Assembly (NCBI RefSeq): GCF_029227915.1
Contig: NC_079880.1
Span: 26,841,501-26,905,500 of the forward strand
Source of the DNA: Hydractinia symbiolongicarpus
Taxonomy: Eukaryota > Cnidaria > Hydrozoa > Anthoathecata > Hydractiniidae
Length of the DNA: 64,000 bases
Reading direction: 5' to 3'
In this document: positions 47,010-54,600 of the stretch, one piece after another
Layout: every line of letters starts with the position of its first letter
How positions within the stretch are numbered: position 1 is the first letter of the stretch
Program-made: the position numbers and the translations under genes
Notes under the pieces: generated by a model
What the model was told of the DNA's origin: nothing
The model's input: the letters and a program-made list of their open reading frames with translations, nothing else
The model's database searches: none

Positions 47010-47606
47010 CTAGCAAATCACGTGAGTTCTTGGATGTTCCATCCTCATGACTAAATGTGTATATTTGCCATCTTTCAGCCTTTCCTTAACCTTCTGGATC
47101 TCCGACGATTCAATGACATCATTCTCTTCGTGGATGGTTGCGAGATCATGTCTGTCCTTCGGATACCACACATATAACATTTTTGCCTGCCTTCGTAAGT
47201 TCTTCGGTATCGCGGTGTATGATTGTGTGAGTAGCCACATGGTGTGGTTTCGATGCCGACCGCTGATGGCCAGCTCCAGAAGCGGTTGCCTCTTTTTGTC
47301 CAGTTTCTCATCTGCGATGATGTCGTCGATCAGGAATAATGTTTTGTACCCGGCACAGAAATCCGTCATCTTTTGAATCCATTCGTACAACATACCTCTG
47401 GGCTCAATTAGAATCACATATCTATCCCTCCAGAACCAGTTACTCCCCATATATGTCTTGTTCCATCTTAATGTTGGACATATAATCACAATGAAATCGA
47501 AGTGATCAAAGTATTCACTCTCCAGCAGTGTTACTACGCGTTTGGATTTTCCGCAGCCAGTTGGACCGACGAATAGTGCCGTGTGAGGATCTTTCATGTA
47601 GTCCAT
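47010..47606 (-). CDS. Genome-packaging ATPase (A32/FtsK-HerA superfamily)
   Basis: 198 residues from the ATG at 47606; an earlier ATG at 47633 overlaps the capsid gene by 26 bp. The later start places KDPHTALFVGPTGCGKS at the N-terminus, as usual for Polinton ATPases. Walker A is GPTGCGKS (14-21), Walker B is LFLIDD (90-95), and a downstream LLTQSYTAIPKNLRRQ provides the polar sensor region typical of the family. It would pump element DNA into capsids. It follows the major capsid gene directly, the usual Polinton arrangement. Frame intact; TAG stop followed by a hairpin. Confidence 0.93.
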   Translation of the reverse strand: MDYMKDPHTALFVGPTGCGKSKRVVTLLESEYFDHFDFIVIICPTLRWNKTYMGSNWFWRDRYVILIEPRGMLYEWIQKMTDFCAGYKTLFLIDDIIADEKLDKKRQPLLELAISGRHRNHTMWLLTQSYTAIPKNLRRQAKMLYVWYPKDRHDLATIHEENDVIESSEIQKVKERLKDGKYTHLVMRMEHPRTHVIC

Positions 47607-47607
47607 C

Positions 47608-48927
47608 TTAATATAGTACATCCATAATTTCACCGTTTTGAATATTTAATTGAGCATCCATGATTAGATATATGTAGGCGTTTAAGGATCCCGCGGTTTC
47701 GGCCGTCTTTTCAACTTGTAGTGTGATCCCCTCGCTCGCATTTTCAATCCGTCGGCCGGTCCCGTGCAGTGAGTTTTCATCTATGGTTCTGAAATCCAGC
47801 CATAGAGCATATTTCGTGGTTAGGTAGTCCGCGACCTTCACATCATGTAGTTGCAGATGTTTCTGTATTTCACCGGCGTTGCTGTCCTTTTGCTTTCCCT
47901 CTGCGAAATACTTGCATATTTCACCATAATGCTCAAACGGTTGCATCCCCTGAGCGAAAAGTTGGTTAGGCTTACCCTCAACTATGGCGGATACCTTTTT
48001 GATCTTAGGATTGTAGAACCTACCGGTATCTCGTTTGTAAGCTTTCTCTTCCTCAAACAGAACCAATATACCCTTCAGGGACTTGCACGGTGTATTGAAC
48101 GACCAATTCCACGTTGTGTCCGACTTATCCACCCTAATTTGTCTATGTCTCAGAAATCTGTCATAGAGTACGGCCATGTTTTGGTATTCATTTGAAATGA
48201 ATCTGGCGAGTGTGGGTTGTGTCACAATCTCATATTCGAGAGATATGTTGGAGATTTTGTATTTAGCATCCGGCGCGGGTGCCGATGTGGCACCGGAAGG
48301 TTTGGTTGGTGTTGATAATACTACCCTGTCATAATTGTTGAATGTTATCTCATAACATAGCCTATTACCTAATCCGGCCTGATAATAAGGAATCGTGCTA
48401 TCCAACATTTCAAAATCTAGTGGTATGGTGAACTTGTTTTTGTATGCATCATAGATTGCTTTGTCCGCTACCTCTGATGTATCTTTATCCGCGGCTCCAA
48501 CTCTCAGTTTCATGCAATTTTCCGTGCACCCTTCATCAAAGATGATACCTTGTCTTATTGCATTTCTTTTTTCAGACTTGGTTAACCATAAATCTCTGTA
48601 GCACCCGAAAAGATCAAAGTCATCAATGCTCAGAATCTCGGTACCCTCGAACTTGATGGCCAACTTTTTAACAATTGCCCTCCCTATGTTAGAGACCAAT
48701 GTTCTCTTCGTGTCGACTTTTGACTCGAGTTCAATGTCGAAACTTATTTTCGAAGTACCCGGAACAATGACATCATCGTTACCTAAATTAGGGAACCTAA
48801 TCAGGAGTAACTGGTTCTGATCAATCTAACTTGGGTTGTGAGTGACAATTACTTTTTGATGCGTTCCTTTTACGCCATGTGCGATCCTAAGTGAACGCTC
48901 TGGGTTTAACTTTTTCCCGTATTCCAT
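47608..48927 (-). CDS. Major capsid protein (double jelly-roll), interrupted near the N-terminus by in-frame TAG
   Basis: Recognised as the Polinton major capsid by conserved blocks: IRFPNLGNDDVIVPG, TLVSNIGRAIVKKLAIKFEG, DDFDLFGCYRDLW, SEKRNAIRQG and the beta-rich remainder. From the ATG at 48927 the frame runs 33 codons to TAG (48826-48828) and then stays open to TAA at 47608. The conserved N-terminal strand region begins directly after the TAG, and there is no ATG before codon 96 or so, so downstream initiation would lose conserved sequence. The gene as read cannot give a normal capsid protein unless the TAG is read through. Total frame 440 codons including the TAG. It lies between the minor capsid candidate and the ATPase. 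The double jelly-roll fold is inferred from family, not visible in sequence. Confidence 0.85.
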
Positions 48928-48982
48928 TCTATTCCATATTACTTTTATTTTATTTTACTTTAATTCGGTTAATGCTACGGTA

Positions 48983-49546
48983 TCATCTGTCCGCCGTATC
49001 TCTTATGTGTAGTGTAACTGCTGTCTTCATACCACCCCATAGCACCTTACCATCCTGACCTGTGACTCTCATGGTAAGTGATTGAAGTAAACCTTTCTTT
49101 AGTTTCTTATATTGCTGATTTTTCGGTTCAATATATGTAAAATCACCACCATACTCGGATATATGATATGTCATCAGGTTGTTGCTATATTCACCATCTT
49201 TAAGATTTAACGAGTTATCCAATTCATTAAGATTAAAATGTAGTTCCGTTATACCCCCTAGATTGAATATTTTACTCAACTTAGAGTTTCTAGCTAGTTG
49301 TGTTGATTTTACATCACCTCTCACGATTGAATTCAACTCCCTCCCTGTGTAGTGCTGACCCTGTTGTAACCTAACCGTGGTAACTCCGTCAGCCAAGGGT
49401 ATATCTATTGGAGCTGTAGCTACATATGTGACATTATCCGAAAACGTCTCCACGATCGCAACCTCCTTTGTACCATGTGAGTTGTCTATCGGTTGATACA
49501 AATAGATTTTCTTCTCGCTATTTACGTCCTTTATTGTGATATACAT
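48983..49546 (-). CDS. Minor capsid (penton-like) protein candidate
   Basis: 187 residues, mostly beta-strand-like, with no membrane segment. The C-terminal part (FTYIEPKNQQYKKLKKGLLQ, LTMRVTGQDG, TAVTLHIRD) matches what I recall of invertebrate Polinton minor capsid proteins with a jelly-roll; its position just upstream of the major capsid gene agrees. It might instead be another structural protein. Divergent from the next gene with a 38-bp gap. Confidence 0.65.
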   Translation of the reverse strand: MYITIKDVNSEKKIYLYQPIDNSHGTKEVAIVETFSDNVTYVATAPIDIPLADGVTTVRLQQGQHYTGRELNSIVRGDVKSTQLARNSKLSKIFNLGGITELHFNLNELDNSLNLKDGEYSNNLMTYHISEYGGDFTYIEPKNQQYKKLKKGLLQSLTMRVTGQDGKVLWGGMKTAVTLHIRDTADR

Positions 49547-49584
49547 TATTATATTAGAGATTGTGAATATATTTAAATCAAAGA
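49547..49584. promoter_or_regulatory. Bidirectional promoter candidate B
   Basis: Gap of 38 bp between divergent starts. TATTATATTAG (49547-49557) abuts the leftward ATG; TTTAAAT (49572-49578) ends 6 bp before the rightward ATG, as in 43708-43748. Confidence 0.65.
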
Positions 49585-50766
49585 ATGGATGACATTTTCA
49601 GATATAACCCGAATGCGGCATATAAGCCAAATGGGGGGCGGGATCTTCAAATATTGAGCGCTAGGGATCTGTACAAACAGGCCATTATTGTGTCTGAAAG
49701 TGGCTCTTTCCCCGCTTCCTTTCCTAATATTTTTACCAATTATGAACTTAGTCATAACGCGCAACGTATGAGAATTTGGAATGAGCAACCTTTTAGATTA
49801 TGGCAAACCCAGCTAAATTTCGCCACTTGGTGCGCTTCAAGTGCCTGTGGGGTAAGTTCGGAACACCTGAAGGATGGTAGATCTATGGTCAGGTCAATAT
49901 ATCGTTTTCATGTGTATTATCACATTAGGCGAATCATCAAGCGCCTACAGACACCTCTACCCTTTGAGGATAGCTTCAATCGATACGACAATCCCTATTC
50001 AAATGAGGAGTTTTTAAAAATCTGCGGCGATTATGGAGTTGATCCCAACCCAATGAAATACAGGGGTCAGAACTTTTTCAGCTCATATCAAAAAAGACGT
50101 AAAGAATATCCGACTCCGGGGTTAAGTTATTTCACAAACGACTCCATGACGCGGTGGATTGTGGAAAAATCCGATGGATTTACAAAAACGGGCCTTGTGA
50201 AGATCTCGAGCAGTGTCAGGGCCTATGCATATCTTGTTCTTAGTTCTCAAGCCTCAGCGCGATCCTCCATCCTCGGTAATGATTCAAGTGCTCTGACCGC
50301 CCAAAAAGTTTTTATGAATAACCTTGAGGACATTGTTAACCGTAGGGTCGATATTCAGGAGGACATTAAACGTTATCAGGATACGTTAAACTACGCTTCA
50401 AGTAAGGTTGATTATTCGGTTGGACAAGGTATTTATATGTTACCTAGTGACATGAATCTCAGAATTAAGACAGGGGTGGTGGGTTACAACAACAAGATTT
50501 TGATATCGGGTGAGGATCTTACCATCGGTATTAATCGAAAGGTCAATGTTACCGAATCACATAAGATAACTAAAAAGAAGCCGGTAACACCCGATCATCC
50601 TGATATCCATCCTGATAAACACATTACCGTACACCACGTGGATACTACAGATAAACACATTACTGCACCTTACCACAAAGATACTCCTCCTACACACGAA
50701 GATGAGAAGATCGCTCTTGTGATTGTTATGACAACGGGTTATTTCATATGGTATTTGTTTAGATAA
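49585..50766 (+). CDS. Conserved Polinton virion-associated protein with C-terminal membrane anchor
   Basis: 393 residues. Residues 1-300 form a helical, strongly conserved Polinton domain recognised by blocks such as NIFTNYELSHNAQRMRIWNE, LWQTQLNFATWCASSACGVS, MTRWIVEKSDGFT, SSQASARS and RRVDIQEDIKRYQDTLNYAS. Residues about 330-372 are a low-complexity His/Thr/Asp/Lys tail with a DKHIT motif three times over. The last 20 residues are hydrophobic (IALVIVMTTGYFIWYLF), a tail anchor. Exact role unknown to me; it has been treated as structural in related elements. Frame intact. Confidence 0.78.
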   Translation: MDDIFRYNPNAAYKPNGGRDLQILSARDLYKQAIIVSESGSFPASFPNIFTNYELSHNAQRMRIWNEQPFRLWQTQLNFATWCASSACGVSSEHLKDGRSMVRSIYRFHVYYHIRRIIKRLQTPLPFEDSFNRYDNPYSNEEFLKICGDYGVDPNPMKYRGQNFFSSYQKRRKEYPTPGLSYFTNDSMTRWIVEKSDGFTKTGLVKISSSVRAYAYLVLSSQASARSSILGNDSSALTAQKVFMNNLEDIVNRRVDIQEDIKRYQDTLNYASSKVDYSVGQGIYMLPSDMNLRIKTGVVGYNNKILISGEDLTIGINRKVNVTESHKITKKKPVTPDHPDIHPDKHITVHHVDTTDKHITAPYHKDTPPTHEDEKIALVIVMTTGYFIWYLFR

Positions 50767-51021
50767 AGAATGACGTCAATTAAATGTCAATCAAGCCAGA
50801 ATAACAATAGAGAAACAATGCATTCCTTACATACCAAATATCCTTAGCAACGGCTACTTTCGTTTTGACTTTTTTCTTATGTAAACAACTTTCTGGTATG
50901 TAAAATATGTAAAATCCTATTGTTATAAGCGTTTGATTGACAGATGGTAGATAACAAAAACTGCTTGCGTGTTGTTATTTATAAAGTGGTATAAAGAGAT
51001 GTAATCGTGAATATAAACACA
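50767..51021 (+). promoter_or_regulatory. Intergenic region with long inverted repeat, upstream of 111-residue gene
   Basis: 255 bp without a gene. It holds a perfect CRE-like palindrome TGACGTCA (50771-50778), the three-stem inverted repeat 50785-50942, and AGTGGTATAAAGAG about 30 bp before the ATG as a TATA candidate. Confidence 0.6.
50785..50942. repeat. 158-bp nested inverted repeat with three phased 10-bp stems
   Basis: Three perfect 10-bp stems nest in register: TGTCAATCAA (50785) with 50933-50942, ATAACAATAG (50801) with 50917-50926, and TTACATACCA (50827) with 50894-50903. Interior gaps are 6/6 and 16/13 bases, and a 57-base centre remains. It could be an extended RNA hairpin, a cruciform or a degraded small transposon. 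Confidence 0.8.
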
Positions 51022-51357
51022 ATGGCTTTTCCAACAGTTGAAGAATTTGAACAAAACATAGAACAAGTTACTCCAATCATAAAGTGGAGAGAGCTGTCTA
51101 AAAACGATATTTACCTTGTTAAATATGTGAAAGAGATGGAAATATCAAGACCTGGTGCTCTTTCTGAAAAATCTATGTATGCGGAGGTTCAAGATAGAAT
51201 GGGAAATAAATATAAGACATGGTTGCCCGCAAGACTTTGTGATGAATTAAAGGATTATAGTTTCAAGGGTGATGCCTTTGTCAGATCAAATGGTCTCAAA
51301 CAATCTCAAAATAATCATCGAAATCAATTCTTCAGTTATGACATTATGTGGCGCTAA
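51022..51357 (+). CDS. Small protein, possible OB-fold ssDNA-binding protein
   Basis: 111 residues from the ATG at 51022; a longer frame begins only at GTG. It has a short helical N-terminus and then a beta-rich pattern (DIYLVKYVKEMEIS, MYAEVQDRMGNKYKTWLPAR, LCDEL) resembling short OB-like proteins found near viral-type replication genes in invertebrates. The resemblance is from memory of patterns and is weak; ssDNA binding would suit protein-primed replication. Last gene before the right terminal repeat, with a stem-loop 20 bp after its stop. Confidence 0.6.
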   Translation: MAFPTVEEFEQNIEQVTPIIKWRELSKNDIYLVKYVKEMEISRPGALSEKSMYAEVQDRMGNKYKTWLPARLCDELKDYSFKGDAFVRSNGLKQSQNNHRNQFFSYDIMWR

Positions 51358-51376
51358 ACCTTGCAATGTTGCAATC

Positions 51377-51401
51377 ATCTTTACTTGTTTCTGGTAAAGA
51401 T
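51377..51401. terminator. Stem-loop at 3' end of the last gene
   Basis: ATCTTTAC pairs with GTAAAGAT. It is the inverted copy (24 of 25 bases) of 39931-39955 at the integrase end, and touches the right terminal repeat. Confidence 0.65.
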
Positions 51402-51635
51402 AGACACACATAACACTATAAATTATAAGGCACGACAGATGAGGGTGGGTAGGGGGACCCATGGGGAGGGGACACGGCGGGGGGTTAGGGGGTTGGGGCG
51501 GATCCGGACATTCGTAGGTGCTAACGGATTTTATAGACTCTTCTATCGTTGATTTGACGTGGATGGCCTATAATTTGACGTGGAATGGTAAAGTGCCAAC
51601 GGGGTCTGTCCTAACATCGGCATTTTCCTATCTCT
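51400..51635 (-). repeat. Right terminal inverted repeat
   Basis: Reverse complement of 34496-34731 with two mismatches (near 51592 and in the G-rich tract). It carries the same paired 10-mer (ATTTGACGTG at 51552 and 51573) and the G-rich stretch 51441-51500. The open frame running through it from about 51361 is a by-product of sequence also present in the left repeat on the opposite strand. Confidence 0.96.
51441..51500 (+). other. G-rich tract in right terminal repeat (possible G-quadruplex)
   Basis: Plus strand contains GGGTGGGTAGGGGG, GGGGAGGGG and GGGGGGTTAGGGGGTTGGGG within 60 bases. It mirrors the left tract, so both ends of the linear element would carry it. Confidence 0.6.
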
Positions 51636-51640
51636 GTTGG
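51635..51640. other. Target-site duplication, right copy (TGTTGG)
   Basis: Matches 34490-34495; the satellite resumes with TACGAATATG. Confidence 0.93.
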
Positions 51641-54600
51641 TACGAATATGTGACGCAACCGTTGTAACTCAAACGGATTGATACAGCCAAGAAGTCGATG
51701 AAATGTAGTTTGTGAGAATGTCTCTATTTGTTCAGCGCGTGCCAACGGCCAGGATTAGTCCCACAGTAAAAAAAGACTTATTTATCTAAATTTTTAAATA
51801 AAGCACTACCACAGAGCCTAGTGTACTCGCTGAATTCCAGCAATCATGTCGAATTAAGAAGAATGGGATTCCTTGGAGTCCAATTGGCTCATTTAACGCA
51901 TTTACAAGGTCACAGTCCAGAATCAGTTCAATTAGGGCCCACAGTCAATCGTTTCACTGTTAAAAGCGATGCAACTTCGTCACATTGGAAAAAATCACTA
52001 AATACATGTTGGTACGAATATGTGACGCAACCGTTGTAACTCATTCGGATTTATACAGCTAGAAAGTCAATGAAATGTAGTCTTTGGAACAGTTCCTCTT
52101 TATTCAGCGCGTGCTAACGGCTAGGATTGGTCCCACAGTAAGAAATGACTTATTTATCTTAATTTTTTAATAAAGCACTACCACAGAGCCTAGTGTGCTC
52201 GCTGAATTCCAGCAATCATGCCGAATTAAGAAGAATGGTGTTCCTTGGAGTCCAATTGGCTCATTTAACGCATTTAAAAGGTCACAGTCCAGAATCAGTT
52301 CAATTAAGGCCCACAGTCAATCGTTTCACTGTTAAAAGCGATGTAACTTAGTCACATCGGAAAAAATCACTAAATACATGTTGGTACGAATATGTGACGC
52401 AACCGTTGTAACCCAAACGGATTAAAACCGTTAGAAAGCCAATGAAATGTAGTTTTTGAAACTGTCTCTATTTCTTCAGCGCGAACTAACGGCTGTGATT
52501 GGTCCCACAGTAAAAAATGACTTATTTAACTTAATTTTTAAATAAAACGCTACCACAGTTCCCAGTGCAATCGCTGAGTTCCAGCAATCAAGACAAATTA
52601 AGAAGAATGTTACTTCTTGTTGTCAAACTGGCTCATTTATCACATTTTTAAGGTCAAAGTCCAAAATCAGTTCGATTATGTCCCACAATCAAACGTTTCA
52701 CTGTTAAAAGCGATGCAACCTAGTGCTATCAAAAAAATATCGCTAAATACATGTTCGTACGAATATGTGACGCAACCGTTGTAAATTAAACGGATTGATA
52801 CGGCCAAGAAGTCGATGAAATGTAGTTTCTGAGAATTTCTCTATTTCTTCAGCGCGAACTAACGGCTAGGATTGGTCCCACAGTAAAAAATGACTTATTT
52901 ATCTTAATTTTTGAATAAAGCGCTACCACAGCGCCCTGTGTAATCGCTGAGTTCCAGCAATCATGTCAAATTAAGAAGAATGTTATTTCTTGTAGTCAAA
53001 CGGCTCATTCATCACATTTATAAGGTCAAAGCCCAAAATCAGTTCAATTAAGTCCCACAGTCAAACGTTTCACTGTTAAAAGCGATGAAACCTAGTAATA
53101 TCCAAATACTACCGCTAAATACATGTGGGGACGAATATGCGGCTCAACCATTGTAACTCAAACGAATTTATACCGCTAGAAATTCAATGAAATGTAGTCT
53201 TTGAAACAGTTCCTATTTATTCAGCGCATGCTAACGGCCAGGATTGGTCCCACAGTAACAAAAGACTTATTTATCTAAATTATTAAATAAAGCTCTACCA
53301 CAGAGCTTAATGTAATCGCTGAATTCCAGCCATCACGTCAAATTAAGAAAAAAGTTATTCCTTGAAGACCAATTGGCTCATCTGTCACATTTATAAGGAC
53401 ATATTCCAGAGTCAGCTCAATTAATTCCCACAGTCACTCGTTTCACTGTTAAAAGCAAAACAACTTAGTAAATTTGGAAGAAAATCACTAAATACATGTT
53501 GGTACGAATATGTGACGCAACCGTTGTAACTCAAACGGATTGACACCGTTAGAAAGTCAATGTAATGTAGTTTTTGAGAATGTCTCAAATTCTTCAGCGC
53601 AAACTAACGGCTAGGATTGGTCCCACAGTAAAAACAGACATATTTATCTTCATTTTTTAACAAAGAGTTACCACAGTGCCCACTGTAAATGCTGAGTTCC
53701 AGCAATCAAGTCAAATTAAGAAGAATGTTACTTCTTGTAGTCAAACTGGCTCATTTATCACATTTATAAGGTCAAAGTCCAAAATCAGTTCAATTAAGTC
53801 CCACAGTCAAACGTTTCACTGTTAAAAGCGATGCAACCTAGTAATATCCAAATACTATCGCTAAATACATGTGGGGACGAATATGCGGCTCAACCGTTGT
53901 AACTAAAACGAATTTATACCACTAGAAATTCAATGAAATTTAGTCTTTGAAACTGTTCCTATTTATTCAGCGCATGCTAACGTACAGGATTGGTCCCACA
54001 GTAAGAAAAGACTTATTTATCTAAATTTTTAAATAAAGCTCTACCACAGAGCTTAATGTAATCGCTGAATTCCAGCAATCAAGTCAAATTAAGAAGAATG
54101 TTACTTCTTGTAGTCAAACTGGCTCATTTATCACATTTATAAGGTCAAAGTCCAAAATCAGTTCAGTTAAGTCCCACAGTCAAATATTTCACTGTTAAAA
54201 GCGATGCAACCTAGTAATATCCGAATACTATCGCTAAATACATGTGGGGACGAAAATGTGACGCAACAGTTGTAAATCAAACGGATTGATACCGTTAGAA
54301 AGTCAATGAAATGTAGTTTTTGAAACTGTCGCTATTTCTTCAGCGCGCGATAACGGCTAGGATTGATCCCACAGTAAAAAAAGACTTATTTCTCTAAATT
54401 TTTAAATAAAGCACTACCACAGAGCCTAGTGTACTCGCTGCATTCCAGCAATCAAGTCAAATTAAGAAGAATGTTACTTCTTGTAGTCAAACTGGCTCAT
54501 TTATCACATTTACAAGGTCAAACTCCAAAATCAGTTCAATTAAGTCCCACAGTCAAACGTTTCACTTTTAAAAGCGATGCAACCTACTAATATCCGAATA

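Larger units (their letters stand above)
34496..51634. mobile_element. Polinton/Maverick DNA transposon (endogenous adintovirus-like element), full length
   Basis: A 17,139-bp unit with 236-bp terminal inverted repeats, 5'-AG and TC-3' ends and a 6-bp target duplication interrupts the satellite. It encodes the hallmark Polinton genes: protein-primed family B DNA polymerase, retroviral-type integrase, packaging ATPase and capsid proteins. Size and termini fit the class (15-20 kb). The base composition is clearly less AT-rich than the satellite. The two inverted repeats differ at two positions in 236, suggesting a young insertion. Three genes carry in-frame TAG codons, so this copy is probably no longer able to move by itself. 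Confidence 0.97.

Noticed and set aside
48626-48699. Start of the capsid gene at 48699
   Set aside because: That codon is TTG and lies inside the conserved capsid N-terminal region; the frame traces back to an ATG at 48927 across a TAG.
34841-48828. Reassignment of UAG as a sense codon in the host
   Set aside because: Several intact genes (ATPase, 43749 and 45084) end in TAG at family-typical C-termini, so TAG still works as a stop here.
34496-51634. Retrovirus or LTR element, suggested by the integrase
   Set aside because: No reverse transcriptase, protease or LTRs; inverted repeats, family B polymerase and capsid genes define a Polinton.
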